Shown: positions 27,295-35,770 of the stretch, in pieces
Layout: every line of letters begins with the position of its first letter
Numbering within the stretch: position 1 is the stretch's first letter
Source: CAUZIZ01 sp965219005
Lineage (GTDB): Bacteria > Acidobacteriota > UBA6911 > RPQK01 > JAJDTT01
DNA: 64,000 nucleotides
Assembly: GCA_965219005.1 (NCBI GenBank)
Contig: CBDCMS010000003.1
Coordinates: 2,957,280 to 3,021,279, forward strand
Reading direction: 5' to 3'
Translations under genes and position numbers: made by a program
The notes under the pieces: generated by a model
What the model was told of the DNA's origin: nothing
Seen by the model: the letters and a program-made list of their open reading frames with translations, nothing else
Database searches by the model: none

Positions 27295-27895
27295 CTTTGA
27301 GGTGCTGCTCTCAGACTACCTCGAAGGCGCTCTCGATCACGACACTCGACGCAGAGCGGAAGGGCACTTGCGCGGCTGTCTCAACTGCTCCTCCCTACTG
27401 GAGGAGGTTCGGCTAATCCGGCAAGAGCTGAGATCGGCGCCGGAACTGGATCTGTCGGAAAGGCTGGTGCATCAGATCCTCGACCGGACTTCCGGCCGCG
27501 ATCATCCGGCATTCTGGCCCGCTCTCCTCGGACACCTGACTCCTTCTGTCGTCTCCACCAGGCGTGCCTTTGCAGCCTCGGTGCTGTTTGCCTTCGTTTC
27601 CCTTATGGTGAATGTTTTTGGATCCGCGCTGTCGGCGTTTAGTCCCTCTCATCCAGCCGCTCTTGCCCTGGTTGAAAAGGCGGACCGTCTCTCCGGAGAG
27701 GCTTACAAGCAGTGGATCTGGTTGAACTATTTGAGCTCCCGAACGACGCAGGGAATCAGATTCCTTCAGGAGGATTTCCTGGGTCGACTCGACTCTCACA
27801 TCCTGACCCTCCCCTTTCATGACTACACGGACTCGCTCGAGCAGCTGCAGTCTGTTGGAAAGGACAGAGCCGACGAGGAAGGTAAACATGAATAA
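27281..27895 (+). CDS. zinc-finger anti-sigma factor (zf-HC2)
   Basis: A 204-residue protein. The N-terminal zinc-binding anti-sigma domain has Cys3 and the HxxxCxxC motif EGHLRGCLNC, followed by a single TM helix at about residues 105-125 (AFAASVLFAFVSLMVNVFG) and a C-terminal periplasmic part. Such proteins hold an ECF sigma factor at the membrane until a signal releases it. The ATG at 27281 overlaps the sigma gene, typical of coupled sigma/anti-sigma pairs. Because the sigma gene is interrupted upstream, expression now depends on whatever promoter remains or on read-through from the insertion sequence. Confidence 0.85.
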   Translation: MNCSSFEVLLSDYLEGALDHDTRRRAEGHLRGCLNCSSLLEEVRLIRQELRSAPELDLSERLVHQILDRTSGRDHPAFWPALLGHLTPSVVSTRRAFAASVLFAFVSLMVNVFGSALSAFSPSHPAALALVEKADRLSGEAYKQWIWLNYLSSRTTQGIRFLQEDFLGRLDSHILTLPFHDYTDSLEQLQSVGKDRADEEGKHE

Positions 27896-28448
27896 CCAGC
27901 AAAACGCACAGCACTCAGCGGCCCATCAACCTGTACGAGGGCAGAGTCACTCTCCCGGCCGAGCGGCGGTTGCAGCACTAATACCAAGCATAGGCGCTGT
28001 CTACAACCGGGAGTACATCAAGGCAGTGGTTCACTTCGCTGTCTTCGCCGGTCTACTGATTGTCGGTGAGAGTGTCGAACGGTTCACACTGGCAGCCTTT
28101 GTCTTCTACATATTCACAATCATTGACGCCTACCGCTCTGCTGAAGCCATCGCCCGCAGAACACCCAGTCCTTCCGAGGCAAATTCCCCTGAGCAGATCA
28201 ACCTTCCCCTCTGGGGTGGCACCTTGATCTTGATGGGGATCGTCTTTCTCCTGGATAGTCTCGATGTCTTCAGGGTCAAGGCCATCGTTAAGTTCTGGCC
28301 TCTTATCTTCATCGGTCTGGGGATCTACCTGATCTTCGACTACCTGCGCACGTTGAGGAGGTCGCGAAAAGAGGGTTCGGCTTCACAGGAGATTCCGCCG
28401 CTTCCGCCAACCCCAGAGAAGAACCATCATGGCCAAGAAACAGTTTAG
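27888..28448 (+). CDS. membrane protein with LiaI/LiaF-like transmembrane region
   Basis: A 186-residue protein with about four hydrophobic helices (VVHFAVFAGLLIVGESVE, TLAAFVFYIFTIIDAYRSA, LWGGTLILMGIVFLLDSLDV, FWPLIFIGLGIYLIFDYL). The last pair has the GxxLIxxGxxFLL...WPLxLIxxGxYLI pattern of LiaI/LiaF-like (DUF5668) segments, associated with envelope-stress sensing. The ATG at 27888 overlaps the anti-sigma stop by 8 bp, and the following gene overlaps its end by 20 bp. It probably helps sense or answer membrane stress controlled by the sigma factor. Confidence 0.72.
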   Translation: MNNQQNAQHSAAHQPVRGQSHSPGRAAVAALIPSIGAVYNREYIKAVVHFAVFAGLLIVGESVERFTLAAFVFYIFTIIDAYRSAEAIARRTPSPSEANSPEQINLPLWGGTLILMGIVFLLDSLDVFRVKAIVKFWPLIFIGLGIYLIFDYLRTLRRSRKEGSASQEIPPLPPTPEKNHHGQETV

Positions 28449-30186
28449 AACACTCCTCTTTGGGGTCGCCCTGGTATTGCTGGGGTTGCTGTTTTTCGCT
28501 CCAAGGGTCTTTGGGATTCCCGTCGGGTGGCCCCTGATCTTTAGGATCGCCCTGCCCGGTTGCTTGATCCTGTTTGGCCTGACCCGGCTGTTTCGGCACT
28601 TCACCTGGAGCCAGTCGGAGCTCCACATTAGACCCGGTAGGGCAGGGCTTCTAAGCGGCATTTTCTGGACCTCGGTGGGGACCCTGATTCTGTGCGATCT
28701 ACTAAGGCTCGTCGACGGCTGGAACGTCTTCACGAACTACTGGCCGGCCATCCTTATTCTTCTGGGCCTGGGAAAGGTGATCGATTTCCTGAGGCTGGAG
28801 ACGCCCGTCCGCGTGAGGGCAGCCGAGATCCTGGGCATTCTCCTGATCGTTTCCCTGGGCCTGCTGTCAGGACAGATCTCCCGCGCCCATTTTGCTCTGA
28901 TCAATCTTGGGGAAGGCACCCTGTTTCCGGAGATCCTGGAAGAGGTGCTGGTCGAGGAACACCGCTTTCGGGCCGAGCGACGTCTCGAGGCTGGCGGGAT
29001 CGACACCGTGGAAGTGACGAATGCCTACGGACGTGTCCGCATTGATTCCTCTCATTCCGGTAGCGTCGAGATCGAGCTGGAGAAAGTTCTCCGTGATCGC
29101 TCAGAAGAGGACGCTAGGACGCTGGCCGAAAAATTCACCATCGACACCGCTCTCGAGGGAAGTGTTCTTCGCATCGGTACCAATCGAAAGCAACTGGGAA
29201 TGCAGGGTCGGAGGTTGCGCACTCATCTTGCGATCAAAGTTCCCAGGACGGTAACGCTGACCGTCAGGAATGACTATGGCGATACCCGTGTTTCCGACAT
29301 CGGAGGGCCCTGCAGAATTGAGAGTAGCTATGGGAGGGTTTACGTGGAATCCGTAAGCGGGGATCTGGAGGTCACCAACAGGTACAAGGATATCGAGATT
29401 CGGGATGTCACCGGCACCGTTCGGGCGGACAACCGGCACGGCTCTATCACCGCCCAGAAGATTGTCGGCAGTACCCATCTGGAGAGTAGCTACAAGACGA
29501 TAACGGCTCGCGGTATCGATGGCGATCTAGAGGCGAAGAATCACTTTGGCCAGGTGCGTGTAGAAGAAGTAACCGGCAAGGTCAGGGTTGAGGGAGCGGG
29601 ATCTCAGGTGGATGTCTACGATGTTCGGAAAAGCGTTTCGATTCAGAATTCATACAAGAAGGTGAGCGCTCAGCAGTTGGGCGAAGGCCTGGATTTGGCG
29701 ACCTCCTACAGTCAGGTGAGTCTTTCCAACATCAAGGGTTTTCTCGACGCCAAGGCCATCTTCGCCGACCTGGTGGCAGAGGATATAGGGGCTGGAGCCA
29801 CCATCGTGGGCCGCGGTTCGACGGTCTCGTTGGCGCAGGTCGGAGGACCTGTCAAGGTCGGGACATCATTTAAAGCGGTGCTGATCGAACGGGTTTCCGG
29901 GTCGGTGGAAGTCGAGAATGAGTACGGCAAGATCTCGATAGCGGTGCCCAGACCTCTGCTCGATCCGGTCACAGCTTCAAACATCTACGGAGAGATTTCA
30001 CTGTCGATTCCTGCCGATAGCGACTTTACCCTGACGGCGCGCTCCAAGGGAGGGCAGGTTCTTTCTGATTTCCGAGCCCCGGGGGACGAGAGCAAGGGAT
30101 CCCTGGATCTGGTCCACGGTCAGGGCGCCCCCCAGATTCGACTTCGAACGACCTACTCAAAGATCCGCATCAGACGGAGAGGGTGA
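28429..30186 (+). CDS. DUF4097-type beta-helix membrane protein
   Basis: A 585-residue protein. The first 150 residues hold four or five TM helices, including LiaF-like WPLIFRIALPGCLILFGL and YWPAILILLGLGKVIDFL. The rest is predicted periplasmic: about sixteen imperfect repeats of roughly 20 residues (IESSYGRVYVESVSGDLEV, NRYKDIEIRDVTGTVRADN, ATSYSQVSLSNIKGFLDAK) forming a DUF4097-like right-handed beta-helix. Family members occur beside ECF sigma/zf-HC2 pairs and are thought to be envelope sensors or scaffolds. The fusion of LiaF-like membrane part and helix in one chain fits the operon context. Ligand unknown. Confidence 0.78.
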   Translation: MAKKQFRTLLFGVALVLLGLLFFAPRVFGIPVGWPLIFRIALPGCLILFGLTRLFRHFTWSQSELHIRPGRAGLLSGIFWTSVGTLILCDLLRLVDGWNVFTNYWPAILILLGLGKVIDFLRLETPVRVRAAEILGILLIVSLGLLSGQISRAHFALINLGEGTLFPEILEEVLVEEHRFRAERRLEAGGIDTVEVTNAYGRVRIDSSHSGSVEIELEKVLRDRSEEDARTLAEKFTIDTALEGSVLRIGTNRKQLGMQGRRLRTHLAIKVPRTVTLTVRNDYGDTRVSDIGGPCRIESSYGRVYVESVSGDLEVTNRYKDIEIRDVTGTVRADNRHGSITAQKIVGSTHLESSYKTITARGIDGDLEAKNHFGQVRVEEVTGKVRVEGAGSQVDVYDVRKSVSIQNSYKKVSAQQLGEGLDLATSYSQVSLSNIKGFLDAKAIFADLVAEDIGAGATIVGRGSTVSLAQVGGPVKVGTSFKAVLIERVSGSVEVENEYGKISIAVPRPLLDPVTASNIYGEISLSIPADSDFTLTARSKGGQVLSDFRAPGDESKGSLDLVHGQGAPQIRLRTTYSKIRIRRRG

Positions 30187-30188
30187 GT

Positions 30189-31034
30189 ATGCCAAAGGTT
30201 AGCTCGATGCTAGCGTGTCTTGTGTTTCTGACCTCCTGTGGAATTTCCTCGCACAGTAACGATGTGGCCAGCGAGAACGTTCACGAAGTGGGTCCTCTCG
30301 AGGGGGAAAGTCGGCTTGAAACGGAAGTCTATCTCGAAGTGGGCCAACTGATGATCGATCAGGGGGATCCGTCCAATCTCTACGAGGCCGAACTCAATTT
30401 CGACGGCCGGGTCGTTGAGCCACAACTCAACGTACAGAGGAGCGGAGATCTGGCCCGGTTGGAGTGCAAGGTGGGGCAGGACTGGTTGGATGGGAGTTCG
30501 AATACCCGACTCTATCTGCGACTGAACCCCTTGGTGGAACTTGATCTGGTTACCGAGACGGGCGTCGGCGAGAGCAGGATAGATCTCACCGGTTTGTCGA
30601 CCCGTTCATTCAGCTTGAGTAATGGGGTCGGTGAGACCACACTATCGATGTTGAAGCCCAATCGGATCGACTGCGAGCGGGTGACGATCGATAGCGGCGT
30701 CGGATCCCTGAACGTGATCGGTCTCGGTAACTTTGGATTCAAAGAACTTACCTTCAGCGGTGGAGTGGGGACTGCGCAACTGGATTTTTCGGGAGAATTG
30801 TCCCACGATGGCGAGGTGGATATCGATGTCGGTATTGGCAGCCTCGAGCTACGGATTCCAAGTGATGTCGGTGCCGAGATTAGAACCGAAGGTGGATTCC
30901 TTTCGAAGTGTTGCCGGTCCGGTTTCAAGAAGAAGGGTGACACCTACTACAGTGAGAATCTGGATCGCGCCGGGAAAGTGATTAGATTCGACATCCAGAA
31001 TGGAATCGGCAACATCAAGGTCAAGTGGATTTAA
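30189..31034 (+). CDS. lipoprotein with LiaF C-terminal/toast-rack-like beta domain
   Basis: A 281-residue lipoprotein (signal ending LVFLTSCG). The mature part shows short beta repeats with GVGE/GVGS turns (TETGVGESRIDL, SNGVGETTLSM, DSGVGSLNVIG, SGGVGTAQLDF, DVGIGSLELRI), characteristic of the LiaF-C/toast-rack fold. The assigned ATG lies two bases after the stop of the DUF4097 gene; a GTG at 30183 overlapping that stop is also possible. It is the fifth gene of the sigma operon and likely works with the two membrane proteins in envelope-stress output. Confidence 0.72.
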   Translation: MPKVSSMLACLVFLTSCGISSHSNDVASENVHEVGPLEGESRLETEVYLEVGQLMIDQGDPSNLYEAELNFDGRVVEPQLNVQRSGDLARLECKVGQDWLDGSSNTRLYLRLNPLVELDLVTETGVGESRIDLTGLSTRSFSLSNGVGETTLSMLKPNRIDCERVTIDSGVGSLNVIGLGNFGFKELTFSGGVGTAQLDFSGELSHDGEVDIDVGIGSLELRIPSDVGAEIRTEGGFLSKCCRSGFKKKGDTYYSENLDRAGKVIRFDIQNGIGNIKVKWI

Positions 31035-31702
31035 GCGCTCTTTCAGGGGCCGAAGTTTTGGGCAACCCAGAGTTACCCGAAGGTGATCATGCCGGCTACA
31101 TCTTTGATTGCGACGGGACGTTGGCCGATTCGATGCCGCTTCACTATCGCGCCTGGTCTCATGCCTATGAGATTCATGGCGCCAGATTTGCGTTTACCTG
31201 GGAGCTGTTCTATTCGATGGCTGGGATCGGTCTGCACGACACGGTCCAGGTACTGAATCAGCAATATGGCGAAAGCCTCGATCCAGATGCCGTAGTGAGT
31301 ACCCAGATGGCAGCAGTGGAGGAGCACCAGCATACGCTGAAGCCCATCCTCCCGGTGGTGGACCTGGCGCGTCGGTTGGCCCAGACGCACCCGGTCGCCG
31401 TGGCCTCAGGAGGCATTCGCGAGCACGTCCACCGGAGTCTGGAAATCGTGGGTATAGCCGACCTCTTCAGCGTGGTTGTCACACAAGAAGATGTGGCCAA
31501 CAGCAAGCCGGCCCCTGACAGCTTTCTGCTAGCCGCCCGGCAGATGGGGGTCAATCCCGCCGAATGCGTCGTGTTCGAGGATAGCCGATTGGGTCTCGAA
31601 GCGGCCGAACGGGCTGGCATGCGAGCGGTGTACGTCGATCCAGAAATCTACTCCTCGAAGGAAGAGGTCGCAGGTCACAGGTCGCAAGTCGCAGGTAGCT
31701 GA
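31025..31702 (+). CDS. HAD-superfamily phosphatase, beta-phosphoglucomutase-like
   Basis: A 225-residue cytoplasmic HAD-IA hydrolase starting at a GTG that overlaps the preceding gene by 10 bp. Motif I is FDCDGTLADSM (nucleophile and acid Asp), motif II SGG in AVASGGIREH, motif III Lys in NSKPAPDSFL and motif IV VFEDSRLGLEAAE. The helical cap follows motif I. The last dozen codons (EEVAGHRSQVAGS) are encoded by tandem 'tcgcaggtc' units that recur near 35480, so the tail appears to be added from a repeat. Sugar-phosphate substrate likely but unproven. Confidence 0.85.
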   Translation: MDLSALSGAEVLGNPELPEGDHAGYIFDCDGTLADSMPLHYRAWSHAYEIHGARFAFTWELFYSMAGIGLHDTVQVLNQQYGESLDPDAVVSTQMAAVEEHQHTLKPILPVVDLARRLAQTHPVAVASGGIREHVHRSLEIVGIADLFSVVVTQEDVANSKPAPDSFLLAARQMGVNPAECVVFEDSRLGLEAAERAGMRAVYVDPEIYSSKEEVAGHRSQVAGS

Positions 31703-31995
31703 GGACGCCGCGAACACGTTTTCTGGGACACGTCCTTACGCCAAAGGCGTTATTGCGTGTAGCCCAGGGTTGCAATGCGAAGCGAGCTACCCTGGGTTCA
31801 CGCATACCCTGTCTTTTTCTACACTGAAAGTGTTATTGCCAAAGCGTTACCCTGGTATCGGGAGCTACGCTGCGGCAATAACCCCCTTGAGGTAAGGTCC
31901 TTTTTTGACAGACCTAGACCCAGGGTAACTCGCTTCGCAGCGCCAGCCCCGGGCTACCCGCAGTAACGCCTACGTGATGGGCCCTCTGATCCACG
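31703..31995. repeat. REP-like palindromic region
   Basis: 293 bp without a credible gene. It contains the perfect stem cccagggt/accctggg at 31763-31796 and further copies of gggttacc-type palindromes up to 31970, interleaved with 'ggcgtta' motifs. It is the same style of repeat as at 16470-16799. A 63-codon frame crosses it but is repeat-derived. Confidence 0.55.
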
Positions 31996-32304
31996 TCACT
32001 GGCGGATCACGCTGAGGGCCAGCCAAACCATAACCGCCGTGAAGGGTAGGAGCAGACACCAGGCCAACCAGGTCAGGCCCCGTCTGATCGCGTAGGCGCA
32101 AGCAATAAGGCTGAGTAGGATTCCGGGACCAGCAAGCCCCAGCCAGTTCTGCGCTCCGGCGAGGTAGTAACTAAAGGGTGCCATCAGGACAGCGGATATG
32201 AGAGGCAGAACCGGACGTCCCGCCTTGACCCCATAGCCTGCTAGAAGCAGCGAAACAATCACTGCGGGCCATCCGAAGACAACCGCAGGCCACCATTCCG
32301 GCAT
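31996..32304 (-). CDS. small four-helix membrane protein, unknown
   Basis: A 102-residue protein made almost entirely of hydrophobic helices (AVVFGWPAVIVSLLLAGYGV, ISAVLMAPFSYYLAG, LAGPGILLSLIACAYAI, LAWCLLLPFTAVMVWLALSV). The ATG at 32304 is preferred to the longer frame because of a gagagga ribosome site. It lies downstream of the PQQ-propeller gene on the same strand. No family recognised. Confidence 0.6.
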   Translation of the reverse strand: MPEWWPAVVFGWPAVIVSLLLAGYGVKAGRPVLPLISAVLMAPFSYYLAGAQNWLGLAGPGILLSLIACAYAIRRGLTWLAWCLLLPFTAVMVWLALSVIRQ

Positions 32305-32391
32305 TCGCTTTCCTCTCGAGCCTGTGGCTCGGGACGGCGGCCTGGAGACCACCGCTACGCCGGACCCACTGAGCTGAGGCTTGCTTCAAGA

Positions 32392-33822
32392 TCAACCCTG
32401 GTCGAAGCAATACAGTGCGCTCTCGGTGCGCAGGTAGATCTTGCCGTCTACCAGAGCGGGCGTGGCATAGCAGGGCTCGCCCATCCGGTTCACCTGGAGC
32501 ACTTCCCACTCCGGGGCTGCCTTGAGCACCGATACTTCGCCAGCTTCACTCAGCAGATAGACCTTGCCGTCCCCACCAACGGGAGACGCAAAGTAGCGAT
32601 TCATCGCCTCTTTGGACCGTCCCTGCTTCAGGACCTCACCGTTGCTCGGGTCCAGAGACGTCACGATGGCTCCATCCTTCACCATGTAGATGACGTTCTG
32701 GTAGAGAAGCGGCGAGGGTACGTTGGGGAGGCTCTTCTGGTATTTCCAGCCCGACGATCGCTTGGTCATATTCCCGCTTCCGCCTAGACGAATCTTCTGG
32801 ATGGAGTTGACCGAGGCTCGCTTCCTCTGGTGCAATTCCCAGTCTCTTTCTTCGAAATATCCGCTCCCGTCAAGATCCTCGGCGTCTTTCCACCCCTTCA
32901 GAATCTTGGGATCGGTGCCCTTATCAGCTTCTTTCTCGGAGATCCTTCCGTCGCTATCCTTGTCCAGTAGGGCCAGAAGTTGCTGGAAGTTTGCTTCCTT
33001 ACGGCCCTTGTTGGTCCCGCCCGCCCAGCCCAGGACGTAGATGGAGTCTTCGTCCATTACGGGTGTGGGCTTCATCTGCCAGGTAAGTCCATCGACCCAC
33101 CAGACCTTCTCCCCCGACTGAGCCGCGTAGGCGATCAGCTGGTTGGTTCCGGGCACCAGAACCTGAACTCCACCGTCGTCCTCTGGTTGGTACAGCACAG
33201 GAGTCGAAAAACCCCGCCTCACATCGGGCCGCTGATCGCGCCAGCTCACCCAACCCGTGTCTTTCTCGATGGCCACCATGAAAGAACCCGACTCGCCGTC
33301 GCAGACCTGAATGATCTGGTTGCCTGCTAGAACGGGTGATGCTGCGATGCCGAAGGGCGTGTTGAACGGACCCAAGGGGACCCGCCAGCGTTCCTTACCC
33401 TCGAAATCATAGGAAAGGAGCCCCACGTCCTGAAAGAAGACGTAGACATTGCTGCCGTCCGTCACCGGGCTCGGCGAGGCCGGCGAGTTGACCTCGTGGA
33501 GGTTTCCGCGGTTGATTCTCGGGGTCTCACTTCTCCACCGGACTGTCCCCGTCTTCCGATTCAGTGCCAGGGTAATGACGTGATCGTCACCGAAGCCGGT
33601 CAGAAAAATCGAGTCGCCCGAAAAGACGGGAGAGGAATGCCCGGGGGGAAGGTCGGTCTTCCACAAGACGCCTTCCTCAGGTCCAAACCTGGTTGGCAGT
33701 GTGCCAGCCTGAGACACCCCACTTCCATTGGGTCCTCTGAACCGGGACCACACTCCCTCGGCGGAAAGCGGTGAGGATTGAAAGATAAACGCCGCGCTAA
33801 AGAGCAGAAACGATAGCTTCAT
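32392..33822 (-). CDS. exported PQQ-type beta-propeller protein with EF-hand insert
   Basis: A 476-residue protein. The start is the ATG at 33822 (gggag site), before a signal peptide (LSFLLFSAAFIFQSSPLSA). The mature chain opens WSRFRGPNGSGVS, the usual beginning of secreted PQQ-like (quinoprotein-fold) propellers of Planctomycetota and Acidobacteriota. Propeller blades run from about residue 45 (NRKTGTVRWRSETP, DKDTGWVSWRDQRP). About residues 285-335 hold two EF-hand loops (DKDSDGRISEKEA and DLDGSGYFEERDW), suggesting Ca2+ binding. Blades resume after it. Active-site residues for a true PQQ dehydrogenase are not evident, so it may be structural or bind another ligand. Confidence 0.85.
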   Translation of the reverse strand: MKLSFLLFSAAFIFQSSPLSAEGVWSRFRGPNGSGVSQAGTLPTRFGPEEGVLWKTDLPPGHSSPVFSGDSIFLTGFGDDHVITLALNRKTGTVRWRSETPRINRGNLHEVNSPASPSPVTDGSNVYVFFQDVGLLSYDFEGKERWRVPLGPFNTPFGIAASPVLAGNQIIQVCDGESGSFMVAIEKDTGWVSWRDQRPDVRRGFSTPVLYQPEDDGGVQVLVPGTNQLIAYAAQSGEKVWWVDGLTWQMKPTPVMDEDSIYVLGWAGGTNKGRKEANFQQLLALLDKDSDGRISEKEADKGTDPKILKGWKDAEDLDGSGYFEERDWELHQRKRASVNSIQKIRLGGSGNMTKRSSGWKYQKSLPNVPSPLLYQNVIYMVKDGAIVTSLDPSNGEVLKQGRSKEAMNRYFASPVGGDGKVYLLSEAGEVSVLKAAPEWEVLQVNRMGEPCYATPALVDGKIYLRTESALYCFDQG

Positions 33823-34070
33823 AGACAATCTCCCTGGTGCTACTCTTTCTACCACAAAGAGAAGATTCAATCCGCCCCGTTACAGTTTTGTTGTCGGCAG
33901 GAGAGGTCAGAGCCCACGAGGTTTCAGTTACACTTTCCAGAACCCAGGATTTTGATTTTTTGGGCAGGGGGGCTGCCCTATAGTGTTGGCGCCAAGCAAG
34001 CTACTCTATCGCTAGAGAAACTCAGGATCCTTCCCAAGGGCTCTCAGCCTGTGGAAATCAGGAGATGGAA

Positions 34071-34670
34071 ATGACGGAAGCCGATCAGACGTTTCGCCTC
34101 ATCCTTATTATTGGATTCGCCGCCATTTTCCCAATAGGGCTCTACCATCGGCTCAAGTCCCAGTCCTCGGGCGAGGCGCTGGATCGACGGCAGGAAGGGC
34201 TGTTTGTCCTAGCCACCTTGCGCCCGATTGCTCTTCTCAGGGTGATAGGGATCTTCGCTTGGTTGATCAACCCAGAATGGATGGTCTGGTCCAAGGTTGG
34301 TTTGCCGATTTGGCTGCGATGGACAGGTGTTGTGCTCGGGGTTGCCGCAGCGAGTCTTCTAGTCTGGGTATTCCGGAACCTGGGCAAGAATTTGACCGAT
34401 ACCGTCGTGACCCGGCTCGAGCACACGCTTGTCACCTCGGGTCCCTATCGGTGGGTTCGCCATCCCTTCTATCTCGCTTTCGGACTGATCATCGTTGCCG
34501 ACTCCTTGGCGACCGCGAACTGGTTTCTGGCCCTGACCGGAGGGCTTACCTTCGCTCTGATTCTTATCCGCACGACGAAAGAAGAAGAAAACCTGATCAA
34601 ACGTTTCGGGGACGACTACCGTCGCTATCGGGACCGGACCGGCAAGCTGTTTCCCCGCCTCGGAGGATAG
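34071..34670 (+). CDS. isoprenylcysteine-carboxyl-methyltransferase-like integral membrane protein
   Basis: A 199-residue protein with four or five TM helices. The C-terminal half has the ICMT/phospholipid-methyltransferase signature: VTSGPYRWVRHPFYLAFGL followed by EEENLIKRFGDDYRRYRDRT, the S-adenosylmethionine and lipid-substrate region. ATGs at 34065 and 34071 are both in frame; the second is better spaced from the ggag site. Bacterial members methylate unknown small or lipid substrates. Monocistronic and convergent with the DUF218 gene. Confidence 0.8.
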   Translation: MTEADQTFRLILIIGFAAIFPIGLYHRLKSQSSGEALDRRQEGLFVLATLRPIALLRVIGIFAWLINPEWMVWSKVGLPIWLRWTGVVLGVAAASLLVWVFRNLGKNLTDTVVTRLEHTLVTSGPYRWVRHPFYLAFGLIIVADSLATANWFLALTGGLTFALILIRTTKEEENLIKRFGDDYRRYRDRTGKLFPRLGG

Positions 34671-34673
34671 GAG

Positions 34674-35438
34674 TCAGTCTTGACTCTGGTTGCCTCGCCG
34701 TTTCTGCCTGATGAAGTCGGGATGCGGCAAGAGTATGGACTGGAGCTTATAGGCAATATCAGACACAGGCGCCTGCAGCGGATGCAGCAGACAATCCGGC
34801 AGCTGCTCGGACAACAGTGAGAACACCGTTTTTTGCAGTTGCCCCGTTATCAGCCAGGCGCTGTTGCGGTCTCTCCACCAGTTGTCGAGGTCGGGAAACT
34901 GTTCCTGCGTGGGTTGGAGAATCATCTCGATTGGTCTGTCCCCGAGAACCTGGCGGAACGCCGAAGCGGTCCGGGCGCTGTGGTAATCTGAAGTCACCAC
35001 GATAATGCTGTCCATCCCGGATTCCTCCATCAGTCGCACGATGACCTGAGCATCCCCGTCCGTACCGCTGATGGAGGCTGAGCATTTCGAACAGAGATAG
35101 TCCTCCGGGGTCGATTTCCGGTGCACGATTCGGTAGGCCGGAACGCCGGCGTTGAGTGCCTCTTGAACCAGCGAATAAGGCCAAGGTCCTGAGAGTATGA
35201 GTTTCTCGGCAAATCCTTCCTTTAGGAGCCGTATCCCAGTCCTCATCCTCTCCCTGCCAGGGCCAGGGATGACCGTGATGGCGTCGGCACGACTTAGAGG
35301 ATCCCGGAGCACCAGGATCTGTCCCAGGCGACTCAACAGAGGGGCGTAGAGAAAGTGCACACCGGCTGCGAAGAGCAAGGTAAGACCCACGAGGATCAAA
35401 AGGCTCAGTAACGAAGAACGATTTCTCACAATGATCAT
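34674..35438 (-). CDS. DUF218 (SanA/YdcF/ElyC-like) membrane-anchored protein
   Basis: A 254-residue protein. An N-terminal TM helix (LLSLLILVGLTLLFAAGVHF) precedes a DUF218 domain with ADAITVIPGPGRERMRTGIR, LILSGPWPYS, ESGMDSIIVVTSDYHSARTA and a late VFSLL segment. Relatives act in envelope integrity or peptidoglycan-precursor recycling. The usual ENT(R) motif before the IIVVTSDYHSxR element is not obvious here. Convergent with the methyltransferase-like gene, with only three bases between stops. Confidence 0.78.
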   Translation of the reverse strand: MIIVRNRSSLLSLLILVGLTLLFAAGVHFLYAPLLSRLGQILVLRDPLSRADAITVIPGPGRERMRTGIRLLKEGFAEKLILSGPWPYSLVQEALNAGVPAYRIVHRKSTPEDYLCSKCSASISGTDGDAQVIVRLMEESGMDSIIVVTSDYHSARTASAFRQVLGDRPIEMILQPTQEQFPDLDNWWRDRNSAWLITGQLQKTVFSLLSEQLPDCLLHPLQAPVSDIAYKLQSILLPHPDFIRQKRRGNQSQD

Positions 35439-35770
35439 TACAGCATCTTGAGGGTTGTTTGCTCAAATGATCCGTCGCAGGTCCCAGGTCGAAATCGCAG
35501 GTCTCCGCCCTCCGGACAGTATCGCTATCGGGGGCAAGAGTTCAGCAAGTGAAGCCGAGAATTGAACAGAGTCGCTAAGCGTGAGATGGAGATGTCGACG
35601 GCGAATGGGCAGGCCCTCACCCTTGACACCGGGTGTGGATGGAAGGATCCTTTTCACAACGGACTCAGGCCGATGCCATGCGTCTAGGCGTCCGACGAAG
35701 GAAGCGGGGTTGGGGTGCAGACAGCGACAGCAGAACGGCTTCATCGCAATCAATAGATCCAGGAAAAACC
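35439..35770. other. 332 bp intergenic region
   Basis: It holds a cluster of 'tcgcaggtc/tcccaggtc' units at about 35473-35502, like those in the tail of the HAD gene (31665-31698). The remainder shows no gene. The frame open upstream of the Tat-enolase ATG has no signal-peptide or homology features. Confidence 0.4.

Noticed and set aside
31775..31966. 63-codon frame downstream of the HAD gene
   Set aside because: Lies wholly within palindromic repeats; peptides from such repeats are spuriously conserved.
33950..33990. Possible terminator (gggcag/ctgccc with a T run)
   Set aside because: On the plus strand the T run precedes the hairpin, and on the minus strand an A run follows it, so neither strand gives a rho-independent terminator.
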